From NCBI GenBank assembly GCA_945913025.1, contig CAMECJ010000008.1, positions 33,267-97,266 on the forward strand: a stretch of 64,000 nt of DNA. The letters run 5' to 3'. This DNA comes from an uncultured Elusimicrobia bacterium. GTDB lineage: Bacteria > Elusimicrobiota > Elusimicrobia > Elusimicrobiales > Elusimicrobiaceae. The position numbers and the translations under genes were made by a program. The notes beneath the pieces are model-generated. The model made no database searches. It saw nothing but the letters and a program-made list of their open reading frames with translations, and was not told where the DNA came from. Of the stretch, positions 26,266 to 33,734 are shown piece by piece. Positions within the stretch are counted from its first letter, which is position 1. Each line of letters starts with the position of its first letter.

Positions 26266-27741
26266 ATGAACACATCAGACAATAAAGCCGTATACTTTAA
26301 ACGCGAAGCGTTAAAACGCGTCGTGAAAGCCTTTGACGAAGGCACGCTTGAAACCAAAGCGTACCGGATTCCTTTTGACGTCATTCCGCAGGATTCCAAA
26401 TCCGCGGTGCGCTGCTGTATCTACAAAGAACGCGCGGTCTTCCGCGCCCGCACGCTGGCTGCCCTGGGCTGCAGCGTGGAAAAAGACGACGAAGCCACCT
26501 CGCTCAACGACTACGCCAAGGAGGCGCTCCTGCGCAAAGACGTGCCCGAAGCACCGCTGACCGTTATGGACATCGCCTGCAAAGGCTGCGTAAAAGCGCG
26601 GCACATCGTAACCGAAGCCTGCCAGGGCTGTTTGGCCCGCCCGTGCCAGCAGGCGTGCAAATTCGGCGCGATTTCGTTTGAAAACGGACGCTCCAAAATC
26701 GACGCCGACAAATGCAAAAACTGCGGACAGTGCAAGGAAGCCTGCCCCTACAACGCCATTACCTATGTGCCCGTTCCGTGCGAACAATCCTGCCCTGTAA
26801 ACGCCATCCACAAAGGCGAAAACGGTTTTGCGGAAATTGATTTCGAAAAATGCATTTCCTGCGGCCACTGTATGGAAGCCTGCCCGTTCGGCGCCATTAT
26901 GGAACGCAGCCAGTTAATCGACATTTTAAGTTCCATTAAAAGCACCCGCAAAGTGTGCGCGATGATTGCGCCGTCCATCGTCGGCCAGTTTAACTGCACG
27001 CTCCCGCAGCTGATGACCGCCGTAAAAAAAGCCGGATTCGACAAAGTAACCGAAGTCGCCGAAGGCGCGGACATCACCACCGCCAACGAAGCGCGCGAAC
27101 TCATTGAACGCTTGGAAGGAGGTGCGCGGTTTATGACCACTTCCTGCTGCGCGGCGTGGATTCAAGCCGTCAAAAAACACCTGCCGGCGTTGAAAGAGTT
27201 TGTATCCCACACCAAAACGCCGGCTTCGTATACCGCCGACATTGAAAAGAAAAACGGTTTTACCACCGTGTTCATCGGGCCCTGCGTGTCCAAACGTGTG
27301 GAAGGCATGGAAGACCCCAATATTGACTACGTAATGACGTACGAAGAATTGGGCGCTATGCTGGAAGCCAAAGGCATTAATCCCGCCGAATGCGAAGATA
27401 CGCCGCTGGACCCGAACATTTCCGGCGAAGCGCGCTACTACGGCGTAACGGGCGGCGTAGCCCAAGCGGTGGAAAACGCTTTAAACGGCAAACGTCCGTT
27501 CAAAAAACTGGCGATTAACGGCCTTGATAAAAAAGCCATGTTGATGCTCAACGCTTACGCCAAAGGCGCGGGCGACTTCCAACTTTTGGAAGTGATGAGC
27601 TGCAAAGGCGGATGTATCGGCGGCCCGTGCACGCTTAAAAAACAGGCGCAGGTGATTAAGCCGATTAAAGACTTGGTGGCCGAAAGTCCGAAAGTAAAAC
27701 CCGCGTTTGACGAAGAAGAAAAGAAAGAAGAAACAAAATAA
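26266..27741 (+). CDS. [FeFe] hydrogenase, group B-like, monomeric
   Basis: A 491-residue iron hydrogenase that interconverts protons and H2 with ferredoxin-like electron partners. The N-terminal half has several Cys clusters for [4Fe-4S] centres (CKGCVKARHIVTEACQGC, CKNCGQCKEACP, CEQSCP, CISCGHCMEACP). The H-cluster signatures are variant: L1 is TTSCCAAW (Ala for the usual Pro), L2 is GPCVSKRVEG, L3 is MSCKGGCIGGPC. The L3 form fits group B rather than group A enzymes. It stands alone; the HydEFG maturases are not in the window. It probably disposes of reductant in fermentation or senses redox state. Confidence 0.9.
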   Translation: MNTSDNKAVYFKREALKRVVKAFDEGTLETKAYRIPFDVIPQDSKSAVRCCIYKERAVFRARTLAALGCSVEKDDEATSLNDYAKEALLRKDVPEAPLTVMDIACKGCVKARHIVTEACQGCLARPCQQACKFGAISFENGRSKIDADKCKNCGQCKEACPYNAITYVPVPCEQSCPVNAIHKGENGFAEIDFEKCISCGHCMEACPFGAIMERSQLIDILSSIKSTRKVCAMIAPSIVGQFNCTLPQLMTAVKKAGFDKVTEVAEGADITTANEARELIERLEGGARFMTTSCCAAWIQAVKKHLPALKEFVSHTKTPASYTADIEKKNGFTTVFIGPCVSKRVEGMEDPNIDYVMTYEELGAMLEAKGINPAECEDTPLDPNISGEARYYGVTGGVAQAVENALNGKRPFKKLAINGLDKKAMLMLNAYAKGAGDFQLLEVMSCKGGCIGGPCTLKKQAQVIKPIKDLVAESPKVKPAFDEEEKKEETK

Positions 27742-27765
27742 AACTTTTCTGACAGAAAGCAAGAA

Positions 27766-27802
27766 ATAACAAAAACCCTAGAAAAACTAGGGTTTTTGTT
27801 AT
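27766..27802. terminator. Bidirectional terminator between hydrogenase and pilin 3
   Basis: ATAACAAAAACCCTAG (27766-27781) and CTAGGGTTTTTGTTAT (27787-27802) form a perfect 16-bp stem with an A5 loop, usable on both strands. Confidence 0.88.
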
Positions 27803-27815
27803 TTTAAGAACGAAA

Positions 27816-28337
27816 TTAAAAATAATAGTAAGTTAAATTAGGAGGGGAAGACGGGGCCTTTTGTCCGCCCAACGCCAAACAGATATTACTATACCATTTG
27901 TTTACAGCCCGGTTCCACACCCGACATATCCGCTGACCCGAGTTACGATACTCCTCATTATAAATAACTAGTTCGACCCCATCGTGTTTGCCATACGCCA
28001 GGCCAATATATGTGGGTGTTATTTCTATCCGAACCTCTTTATTATGAACCATTTCTTGCTCCCGCGCGCCGCCGGAATTTGGATCCGAAATAAAGTATCT
28101 TTCTAAATTAGCAGGGAGAGAAATATCCAAGTTCTCAAATAAACCAGTATATTGTCCGTTAGCCATATAATAACGTTGTTCCGCCTGGATTATATTGGTG
28201 AGTAAGGGCATATATTTGGCATAGCGCGCCTTAGCCACCGCCATGCGGTACTGCGGAAGGGCCACCGCCGATAAAATACCAATGATTAATACGACGACTA
28301 ACAACTCTATTAACGTAAAACCATTTCTTTGATACAT
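27816..28337 (-). CDS. Type IV pilin-like protein (pilin 3)
   Basis: A 173-residue prepilin: MYQRNG, then FTLIELLVVVLIIGILSAV and LPQYRMAVAKARYAKYMPLL. The region RYYMANGQYTGLFENLDISL is shared in pattern with pilin 2. Two cysteines near the end (RICRVWNRAVNKWYSNICLA) match the D-region position. The start is the ATG preceded by AAGGGGGATATC; an in-frame ATG at 28364 would add nine residues and skip this site. It is a single gene with the third T12 promoter cassette upstream and a hairpin-rich 5' leader of about 110 nt. Confidence 0.88.
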   Translation of the reverse strand: MYQRNGFTLIELLVVVLIIGILSAVALPQYRMAVAKARYAKYMPLLTNIIQAEQRYYMANGQYTGLFENLDISLPANLERYFISDPNSGGAREQEMVHNKEVRIEITPTYIGLAYGKHDGVELVIYNEEYRNSGQRICRVWNRAVNKWYSNICLALGGQKAPSSPPNLTYYYF

Positions 28338-28362
28338 GGATATCCCCCTTGAAATAAATGTC

Positions 28363-28434
28363 ATTCCGTAGAGTTTCTATACGGAATCTCATCCTTTTTA
28401 TAACGACAGATCCCGTATAAAAAACTTACGGGAT
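28363..28434 (-). repeat. Two hairpins in the pilin 3 leader
   Basis: ATTCCGTA (28363-28370) / TACGGAAT (28380-28387) and ATCCCGTA (28410-28417) / TACGGGAT (28427-28434) are perfect 8-bp stems. The second is followed by GACGG, the same word seen in the repeat cluster near 13980-14100. Confidence 0.65.
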
Positions 28435-28453
28435 GACGGCTTGAATTATTCCC

Positions 28454-28481
28454 ATGTTATCAAAAAAAAAAAACGGGTCAA
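28454..28481 (-). promoter_or_regulatory. Poly-T spacer promoter of pilin 3
   Basis: Minus strand: TTGACC (28481-28476), CG, T12 (28473-28462), GA, TAACAT (28459-28454). Spacer 16 bp, extended -10 TGA. Confidence 0.74.
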
Positions 28482-28524
28482 CCCCCTTGGTCCTCACAAA
28501 ATCCGCTTCCTTATTTTATACCCG

Positions 28525-28676
28525 CCCTTAGTCCTGCTTATAAAAAGCGCCCGAAACGGAAATGGCGTTTTATTTGTTTGAACGTAGTGAGTTGTAAAAC
28601 GCCCCGTTTCGAGCTGCTTTTTATAGGACACGGGCGGGCAGTCTTTTTGGTTCTTTTTCTGCTGCTAGAAAAAGAA
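28525..28676 (+). repeat. Dispersed hairpin repeat, copy B
   Basis: Core palindrome 28531-28629: GTCCTGCTTATAAAAAGC pairs with GCTTTTTATAGGAC, inner GGCGTTTTA with TAAAACGCC, outer CCCGCCC with GGGCGGG. The loop is TTTGAACGTAGTGAGTTG. A second hairpin, TTCTTTTTCT/AGAAAAAGAA, ends the element. It matches copy A (7521-7680) in reverse orientation and lies about 45 bp upstream of the pilin 3 promoter. The 28338-28770 gap contains only this, the promoter, leader hairpins and the rpsI terminator. Confidence 0.75.
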
Positions 28677-28708
28677 TAGAAACATTTTTGGCGACCCAAA
28701 AAGTAAAA

Positions 28709-28739
28709 CAAAAACCCGCTCCAAAGAGCGGGGTTTTGT
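28709..28739 (-). terminator. Terminator of rplM-rpsI
   Basis: ACAAAAACCCGCTC-like left arm (28709-28721) pairs with GAGCGGGGTTTTGT (28726-28739); on the minus strand the stem is followed by TTTTACTTTTT. Confidence 0.85.
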
Positions 28740-28770
28740 AAAACATTTCCTGCAAAGTTCCAACCAACGA

Positions 28771-29166
28771 TTAACGTTTGGAGAACTGGAAGCGTTTGCG
28801 GGCGCCGGGCTGACCGGGTTTCTTTCTTTCCACCATACGGGGATCGCGGGTAAGATAACCGGCTTTTTTCACGGCTTTTTTAATATCTTCGCTGATTACG
28901 GCCAAAGAGCGCGCAATCGCGTGGCGCAAAGCGCCGGCTTGGGAAGATACGCCGCCGCCCACTACTTTAGCGGTAACGTCGTATTCTTTTTCCAAGTTGG
29001 TAACCACGAGCGGAGCCTTAACGGCGGCTTTGCAGCGGGCGTGGTTGCCGAAGTATTCATCCAAAGATTTGGCGTTGACGGTGATAACCCCGTTGCCTTT
29101 GGCCAAGGCCACGGTGGCGACGGAGGTTTTTCTTCTTCCGGTTTTGAGTTCTTTCGTATTGTTCAT
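28771..29166 (-). CDS. rpsI: 30S ribosomal protein S9
   Basis: A 131-residue S9: GRRKTSVATVALAKGNGVIT near the start, VVGGGVSSQAGALRHAIARS in the middle and the conserved basic tail ARKRFQFSKR that reaches the P-site tRNA. It follows rplM by 15 nt, the usual L13-S9 operon order. Confidence 0.98.
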   Translation of the reverse strand: MNNTKELKTGRRKTSVATVALAKGNGVITVNAKSLDEYFGNHARCKAAVKAPLVVTNLEKEYDVTAKVVGGGVSSQAGALRHAIARSLAVISEDIKKAVKKAGYLTRDPRMVERKKPGQPGARKRFQFSKR

Positions 29167-29181
29167 AAATTTCTATCCCTC

Positions 29182-29607
29182 TTATTTACCAAAGCGTTCG
29201 GTGAAGGAATGTTCTTCGCCGGCGAACAGTCTTAAGCGTTTCATTCTGGGCGCGCGGAGTTTGTTTTCGTCCAACATTCTCTTAACGGCCAGTTCCAGTA
29301 CTCTGGTGGGGTTGTTTTCCAACACGCGTTTAACCGGCGTTTCTTTACCGCCTTTGGCGTAACCGGAGTGGGAAAAATAAACTTTCTGTTCCAGTTTTTT
29401 ACCGGTGAGTTTTACCTTGCCGGCATTGGTAACGACGACGAAATCGCCGCAGTCCATATTAGGCGTATAGGTTTTTTTGTGTTTGCCCATAAGAAGAACG
29501 GCAATTTGGGTAGCCAGTCTGCCCAGGGTTTGACCCGTGGCGTCGATATGATGCCATTTGCGGGTGGTTTCAACTTCCTTTACGGAAGGCAAAAAAGTTT
29601 TTGTCAT
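29182..29607 (-). CDS. rplM: 50S ribosomal protein L13
   Basis: A 141-residue L13: KWHHIDATGQTLGRLATQIA, LMGKHKKTYTPNMDCGDFVV, then YFSHSGYAKGG. L13 is an early-assembly protein of the large subunit. First gene of rplM-rpsI. A consensus extended -10 promoter and a hairpin lie in its leader. Confidence 0.98.
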   Translation of the reverse strand: MTKTFLPSVKEVETTRKWHHIDATGQTLGRLATQIAVLLMGKHKKTYTPNMDCGDFVVVTNAGKVKLTGKKLEQKVYFSHSGYAKGGKETPVKRVLENNPTRVLELAVKRMLDENKLRAPRMKRLRLFAGEEHSFTERFGK

Positions 29608-29638
29608 ATTTTTGTTTCTACCTTTTGTAATTAATGCG

Positions 29639-29658
29639 CAGCGGAGTGGTGGCCGCTG
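29639..29658 (-). promoter_or_regulatory. Hairpin in the rplM leader, candidate L13 autoregulatory site
   Basis: CAGCGG (29639-29644) pairs with CCGCTG (29653-29658) in the roughly 70-nt 5' leader of rplM. L13 leaders with autoregulatory structure are known in other bacteria; the assignment here is inference. Confidence 0.35.
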
Positions 29659-29684
29659 TCTTAATGACTCGTGGTTTCCTATAT

Positions 29685-29693
29685 ATTATATCA
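29685..29693 (-). promoter_or_regulatory. Extended -10 promoter of rplM-rpsI
   Basis: TGATATAAT on the minus strand, a perfect TATAAT with the TGn extension. The -35 region is poor. Confidence 0.65.
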
Positions 29694-29727
29694 AAATGCG
29701 GAATTTTTTTGCAGAAAATATCAGCTG

Positions 29728-30702
29728 TTACAAACCGGCAAGCGTCTGGGCAAACAGCTTGCGAATATCAGAAAGCGCGTCCAGGCGCACAAATACGCCG
29801 CGCACCTGGGCAGCGTTGGGAAAATCTTTTATCCAGTATCCGGCCGTTTTGCGGCTGCGGTTTACGCCGATACGCTCCCCGTAGAAAGAAGCATTTTCCT
29901 CAATCAGCCCCAAATACGTTTGGAGACGTTTTTTGGGGTCATGAGAGGACGGCGTTTTGCCTGCCAGCTCATCAATAATATCCTGGAAAATAAACGGGTT
30001 GCCCACCGCGCCGCGGCCGATCATCACGCCTTGGCAGCCCGCCTCTATAAATTCTTTCACGCGCGAAGCGTTAAGCACCCCGCCGTTGCCGATGACGGGA
30101 ATTTTTACCGCCGCGCACGCCTTGGCTAAAGCGTCCACATCGGGTTCGCCGCTGTGCACGTCCACCGCCGCGCGCGCGTGCAAGGTAACCGCCGCCGCGC
30201 CACAATCCTCGGCTAGTTTGGCTAATCTTGCCCCCAAAAATTCTTTATGATTAAGCGCAATACGCGTTTTAAGCGTAACAGGAATTGCAACGCTTTTGAC
30301 TGCGGCAGACAGCAGCCGCGCTAATTTGGCTTCGTCCTTCATCAGTACGCAGCCCGCACCCGCCTTATTGATTTTTTTTACGGGACAACCGGCATTCAAA
30401 TCCACGATATCCGCCCCCGCCGCTTCGGCGTTTTTGGCGGCCTCGGCAATGGTCTCTTCGTCAGAGCCGAAAATCTGCATAGATACGGGGTGTTCTTTCG
30501 GATTTACCTGAAGCATTTTCCCGCTTTTGGCGTTGCCGTAATGAAGCGCGTGCGCCGACACCATTTCCGCACACACCAGCCCCGCGCCGCCGCGCAGGCA
30601 AAGCACACGGAACGGCGAATCGGTAATCCCCGCCATAGGGGCGAGAATTAAATTATTTTCTGTTGTAACGGAACCTATTGTTAAAGGGCGGATAAACGTC
30701 AT
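29728..30702 (-). CDS. dusB: tRNA-dihydrouridine synthase (DusB-like)
   Basis: A 324-residue FMN enzyme reducing uridines in the tRNA D-loop. LAPMAGITDSPFRVLCLRGG near the start, the catalytic cysteine in VDLNAGCPVKKI, KAGAGCVLM, and the FMN-binding ends IGNGGVLNASRVKEF and GVMIGRGAVGNPFIF are all present. The start overlaps the stop of the upstream nucleotidase-like lipoprotein gene by 4 nt. The subfamily assignment (DusB rather than DusA or DusC) is by general resemblance. Confidence 0.92.
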   Translation of the reverse strand: MTFIRPLTIGSVTTENNLILAPMAGITDSPFRVLCLRGGAGLVCAEMVSAHALHYGNAKSGKMLQVNPKEHPVSMQIFGSDEETIAEAAKNAEAAGADIVDLNAGCPVKKINKAGAGCVLMKDEAKLARLLSAAVKSVAIPVTLKTRIALNHKEFLGARLAKLAEDCGAAAVTLHARAAVDVHSGEPDVDALAKACAAVKIPVIGNGGVLNASRVKEFIEAGCQGVMIGRGAVGNPFIFQDIIDELAGKTPSSHDPKKRLQTYLGLIEENASFYGERIGVNRSRKTAGYWIKDFPNAAQVRGVFVRLDALSDIRKLFAQTLAGL

Positions 30703-32189
30703 TGGGCAACTTTCCAGTGTGGTTTAAAAGCAGGCAGTTCTTTTTGCCGCGCCAAGCAGGAACGCATAATCTGGCGCGCTTCCACGAATGTATTTTTAAA
30801 TTCCAGTGAATCAATAAATTTATCGTGGCCGAATCCGCCGGCCAAAACGTGGTCCGTAACCGCAAAGCGGTACGTTTCGCGCGGACGGATAATGCGTCCG
30901 TTTTTTTCCAGCATTACCTGTTTGATTTTGTTTCCCGCGGGTGCTTGCGGATTATATTCCACGGTAAATCCGGCCACTTGGGGAAAATTGTCTTTTTCGG
31001 CGGCGGAAGCTTCCAATGCGCGTAAAAACGCTTCCCCCTTCATCGTCAAAAAAGTGATGTTGTCCCCATACGGATACGCTTTGTATAAATCGTACTCACT
31101 GATGCGCCCGGCAGGCAGAGAAGCGCGGACGGAATCGGCGTTTAGCAAAGCGCCGTCCAACTTGGCCCAACGGTGCAGACACTGCGCTAACAAGGCCCCC
31201 AGTTCCGATTCCCGCGACAGTGACGTTTCCACCGCACGCGGCAGCTCCGTTACGCGCGCATTCATTTTTTTGCGTGTTTCATTTAACAGCGTCTGCGCGC
31301 GCGAAGCAATTTGCACATCTTCTCCAAACGATGCTTTTAACAGCGGGATATCTTCAAATGATACATCCCGCAGACGGTTTGTTTTTTTGTCAAACAAAAG
31401 ACGCACATGCGCCACACTGTCCAACCGCGCACCCGGGTAAACGATAAAGGTTCCGCCCACTTGGTCGGTTTCGGCGTTTTCCAAATCTTTATTGGCGCTT
31501 AAAATTAAATCAATGCCGTCTACTTCTGCGGCCAATTCGGCGTCGCCCGTTTTTCCGGCGTCGCCCAAAGAGCTTAACAAAATAATATAGTCCACGCCCT
31601 TTTCTTTCAAGAGCGTCACCATTTTCTGCGCACATTCCACCGGATCCTGCGCCTGAAAACCAACCAAACGGGTCTTATTCCTATGAATCGCAGCCGCGGA
31701 CACGATCCCAAAAACGCCGATTTTTACACCGTCCACCGTGCGGATTTGGTAATCGTGCATCGGCCACGGAATTTGATGATCGAGCGTCAGGTTAGAAACG
31801 ACAAACGGATAAGGCAGTTCACGCACGACATCGCGCAAAGACGGCCAACCGTAAACAAAATCCTTCTCGCTGACTGACGCCGCCGTATACGGCAGCGTTC
31901 CCGCCAGCTCGGCCACATAAGCGCCTTTAGTCATAGAGCCCTCGGGCGCAGAACCAAACCAGTTTCCCCCGTCAAACAAAAGAAAGCTTTGCTGCTGTTT
32001 GTCCAAAAAACTTTTGAGCACAGCGTACCCGCCCGCCTCGCGGTTTTCCAAGCGCGGTTCGGGGCGGGACCAGTAGAACCCTTCCGCGTCGGCCGTGTAA
32101 AATACGTCCACCTGCGCAAGCTCTTCCCGTACGCAACCGCCGGAGAGCAACACTCCGGCCAAACAAAATACAAAAGCTTTCAAACGCAT
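30699..32189 (-). CDS. 5'-nucleotidase-like lipoprotein lacking catalytic residues
   Basis: A 496-residue lipoprotein (lipobox LSGGC, cysteine 19) with the two-domain layout of UshA-type 5'-nucleotidases. The metal-site motifs, compared with its two neighbours, are eroded: YHTSDVHGF is YTADAEGFY, DSGDF is DGGNW, GNHEFD is missing (SEKDFVYG at that place), HDSL is SLGD and GGHAH is LSANK. The C-terminal substrate domain is better kept (GRISEYDLYKAYPYGDNIT, FAVTDHVLAGGFGHDKF). It probably no longer hydrolyses but may bind nucleotides at the envelope. It lies 1 nt after an intact paralogue and overlaps dusB. Confidence 0.8.
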   Translation of the reverse strand: MRLKAFVFCLAGVLLSGGCVREELAQVDVFYTADAEGFYWSRPEPRLENREAGGYAVLKSFLDKQQQSFLLFDGGNWFGSAPEGSMTKGAYVAELAGTLPYTAASVSEKDFVYGWPSLRDVVRELPYPFVVSNLTLDHQIPWPMHDYQIRTVDGVKIGVFGIVSAAAIHRNKTRLVGFQAQDPVECAQKMVTLLKEKGVDYIILLSSLGDAGKTGDAELAAEVDGIDLILSANKDLENAETDQVGGTFIVYPGARLDSVAHVRLLFDKKTNRLRDVSFEDIPLLKASFGEDVQIASRAQTLLNETRKKMNARVTELPRAVETSLSRESELGALLAQCLHRWAKLDGALLNADSVRASLPAGRISEYDLYKAYPYGDNITFLTMKGEAFLRALEASAAEKDNFPQVAGFTVEYNPQAPAGNKIKQVMLEKNGRIIRPRETYRFAVTDHVLAGGFGHDKFIDSLEFKNTFVEARQIMRSCLARQKELPAFKPHWKVAQ

Positions 32190-32190
32190 A

Positions 32191-33654
32191 TTACCGTTCG
32201 CGGATCCTGCCGGTTTCGGGCGCGGATAAAGGCCCCGGTTTAAGCCCTTCTTCCATTAAATCGCGGATAGTGGACGTTCCGGCTAGTTTTTTGTTTTCTG
32301 CCGGAATTTTTTTGAACAAAAAGCCTTCGCTGCCGCCTCCGGCGATATACGTATTGGTGGAGAGAAGGTATTGTTTATGGTTTTCCACCGGCTTGCCGTC
32401 TACAAAAATTTCCACTTTTTTCACTTTGCCTTTTCGGTTTAACTTATACGTTACTTCCAAGCCGGAATACGTAAATAAACTGCGCGGCGCAAAACCGGTT
32501 TTAACAAATTTTTTCAAAAATTTTCCGTCTACCGTTACCAGCGTAACGGTATTGTCAAACGGGTGGATTTCGATTAAATCGCGGCGGGTTATGGCGCCTT
32601 TTTGCATATCCACGCGCGTACCGCCGTTATTGTGAATGGCAATAGGTGCCCCAGAATAGTTTTTAATCAAATCGGCAATCCATACGTTAAGCGGCGCGTC
32701 CTGCACGCCTGCTTTAACGGGTGTTTTGGAAATAGTTTCTTTGGTTTCTCCCACGGTAACGTCCACATTCGGCTCGCGCAGCGAATCAGCAAACGCCTTT
32801 ATTGCTTCATCCTCGCCCGTTTTTTCGACAACAAGCGGAATCAACTCCGACTTGGCGGACACCACTTTGCCCGTTTCATCATCGGTTTCAATGGTGATTT
32901 TACTGACGTTGTCCAAATAACAGCCGCTTTCCACAAACAGCACGCCGTTAATGTATTCGTTCTGAAAAAGCTGATGTGCGTGTCCTCCCATTACCACGTG
33001 TACGCGCCCCGCAAATTTGCGGCCGATATCGCCCACGTAAGACTTCGTTCCGTGCTTTTCGTCTTTTAACGAATCATGCACAAGAACAAGCACCACGTCC
33101 GCCTTTTGTGCTTCCACCTCTTTTAGGGCTTTTTTAAGCGCTTTTAAGGGCTTTCCATACGAATACGATTTGGCAGGATTGGTGGGCTCGCGGTTGGCAA
33201 GGCCGATTACGGCTACTTTTACGCCGTCTGCATCAAAAATTTTATAAGGAGCTACATTCGCCGGATACTTTCCTGTGGCTTTGTCGTAAAAATTGGCCGC
33301 CAAAATAGGAAATTTTGCTTCATTTAAAATAGGAGCAACGCCTTTGTCTTTAAAATCAAACTCGTGATTACCCACAGTAGCTGCGTGATAGCCCATTTTA
33401 TTCATCAAACGGACGGCTTTTAAACCTTTGGAGTTTCGCGTTTCCACCGTGCCGTTGGAAAAATCGCCCGAGTCCAAAAGTAAATAATTGTCCGGTCCGT
33501 TTTTAATCACAGCGCCCAGCGCGCCAAAACCGCCGCGTCCGTTGCGCGGATAAAAGAAACCGTGCACGTCGCTCGTATGATACACCGTAACGGTTCCGGC
33601 AAATAATAACGCAGGAAGCAAAAAAGCAAACAGCAATACAAATGTTTTTTTCAT
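32191..33654 (-). CDS. Secreted 5'-nucleotidase / 2',3'-cyclic phosphodiesterase family protein
   Basis: A 487-residue periplasmic enzyme with signal peptide MKKTFVLLFAFLLPALLFAG. All dimetal motifs are present: YHTSDVHGFFYPRNG, LLLDSGDFSNGT, VGNHEFDF, VLVHDSLKDE, VVMGGHAHQLF; the C-terminal domain carries NNGGTRVDMQKGAITRRDL and HPFDNTVTLV. Such enzymes release phosphate and nucleosides from nucleotides. It is a close paralogue of the gene at 33735-35198, and they are separated by a terminator. The degenerate lipoprotein paralogue follows at once. Confidence 0.92.
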   Translation of the reverse strand: MKKTFVLLFAFLLPALLFAGTVTVYHTSDVHGFFYPRNGRGGFGALGAVIKNGPDNYLLLDSGDFSNGTVETRNSKGLKAVRLMNKMGYHAATVGNHEFDFKDKGVAPILNEAKFPILAANFYDKATGKYPANVAPYKIFDADGVKVAVIGLANREPTNPAKSYSYGKPLKALKKALKEVEAQKADVVLVLVHDSLKDEKHGTKSYVGDIGRKFAGRVHVVMGGHAHQLFQNEYINGVLFVESGCYLDNVSKITIETDDETGKVVSAKSELIPLVVEKTGEDEAIKAFADSLREPNVDVTVGETKETISKTPVKAGVQDAPLNVWIADLIKNYSGAPIAIHNNGGTRVDMQKGAITRRDLIEIHPFDNTVTLVTVDGKFLKKFVKTGFAPRSLFTYSGLEVTYKLNRKGKVKKVEIFVDGKPVENHKQYLLSTNTYIAGGGSEGFLFKKIPAENKKLAGTSTIRDLMEEGLKPGPLSAPETGRIRER

Positions 33655-33693
33655 AAAAGCCCCTTTTCCTTCTGTAGATATTCTTATGCTAAC

Positions 33694-33725
33694 AAAAAAA
33701 GACCCGCCCGCTCAAGGGCGGGCGG
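33694..33725 (-). terminator. Terminator after the first 5'-nucleotidase gene
   Basis: GC-rich stem (CCGCCCGC/GCGGGCGG, around 33703-33725) followed on the minus strand by TCTTTTTTT. It separates the two intact nucleotidase paralogues. Confidence 0.85.
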
Positions 33726-33734
33726 AGTAAAATT

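Noticed and set aside
26311..26868. Long minus-strand open frames opposite the hydrogenase (and similar ones opposite ligA, acrB, nifS and others).
   Set aside because: They are codon-bias shadows of GC-rich coding sequence, with no homology or ribosome-binding sites.
7321..28490. CRISPR-like arrays or regularly spaced repeats.
   Set aside because: Repeats occur as isolated or paired hairpins; no regular direct-repeat/spacer pattern and no cas genes are seen in the window.
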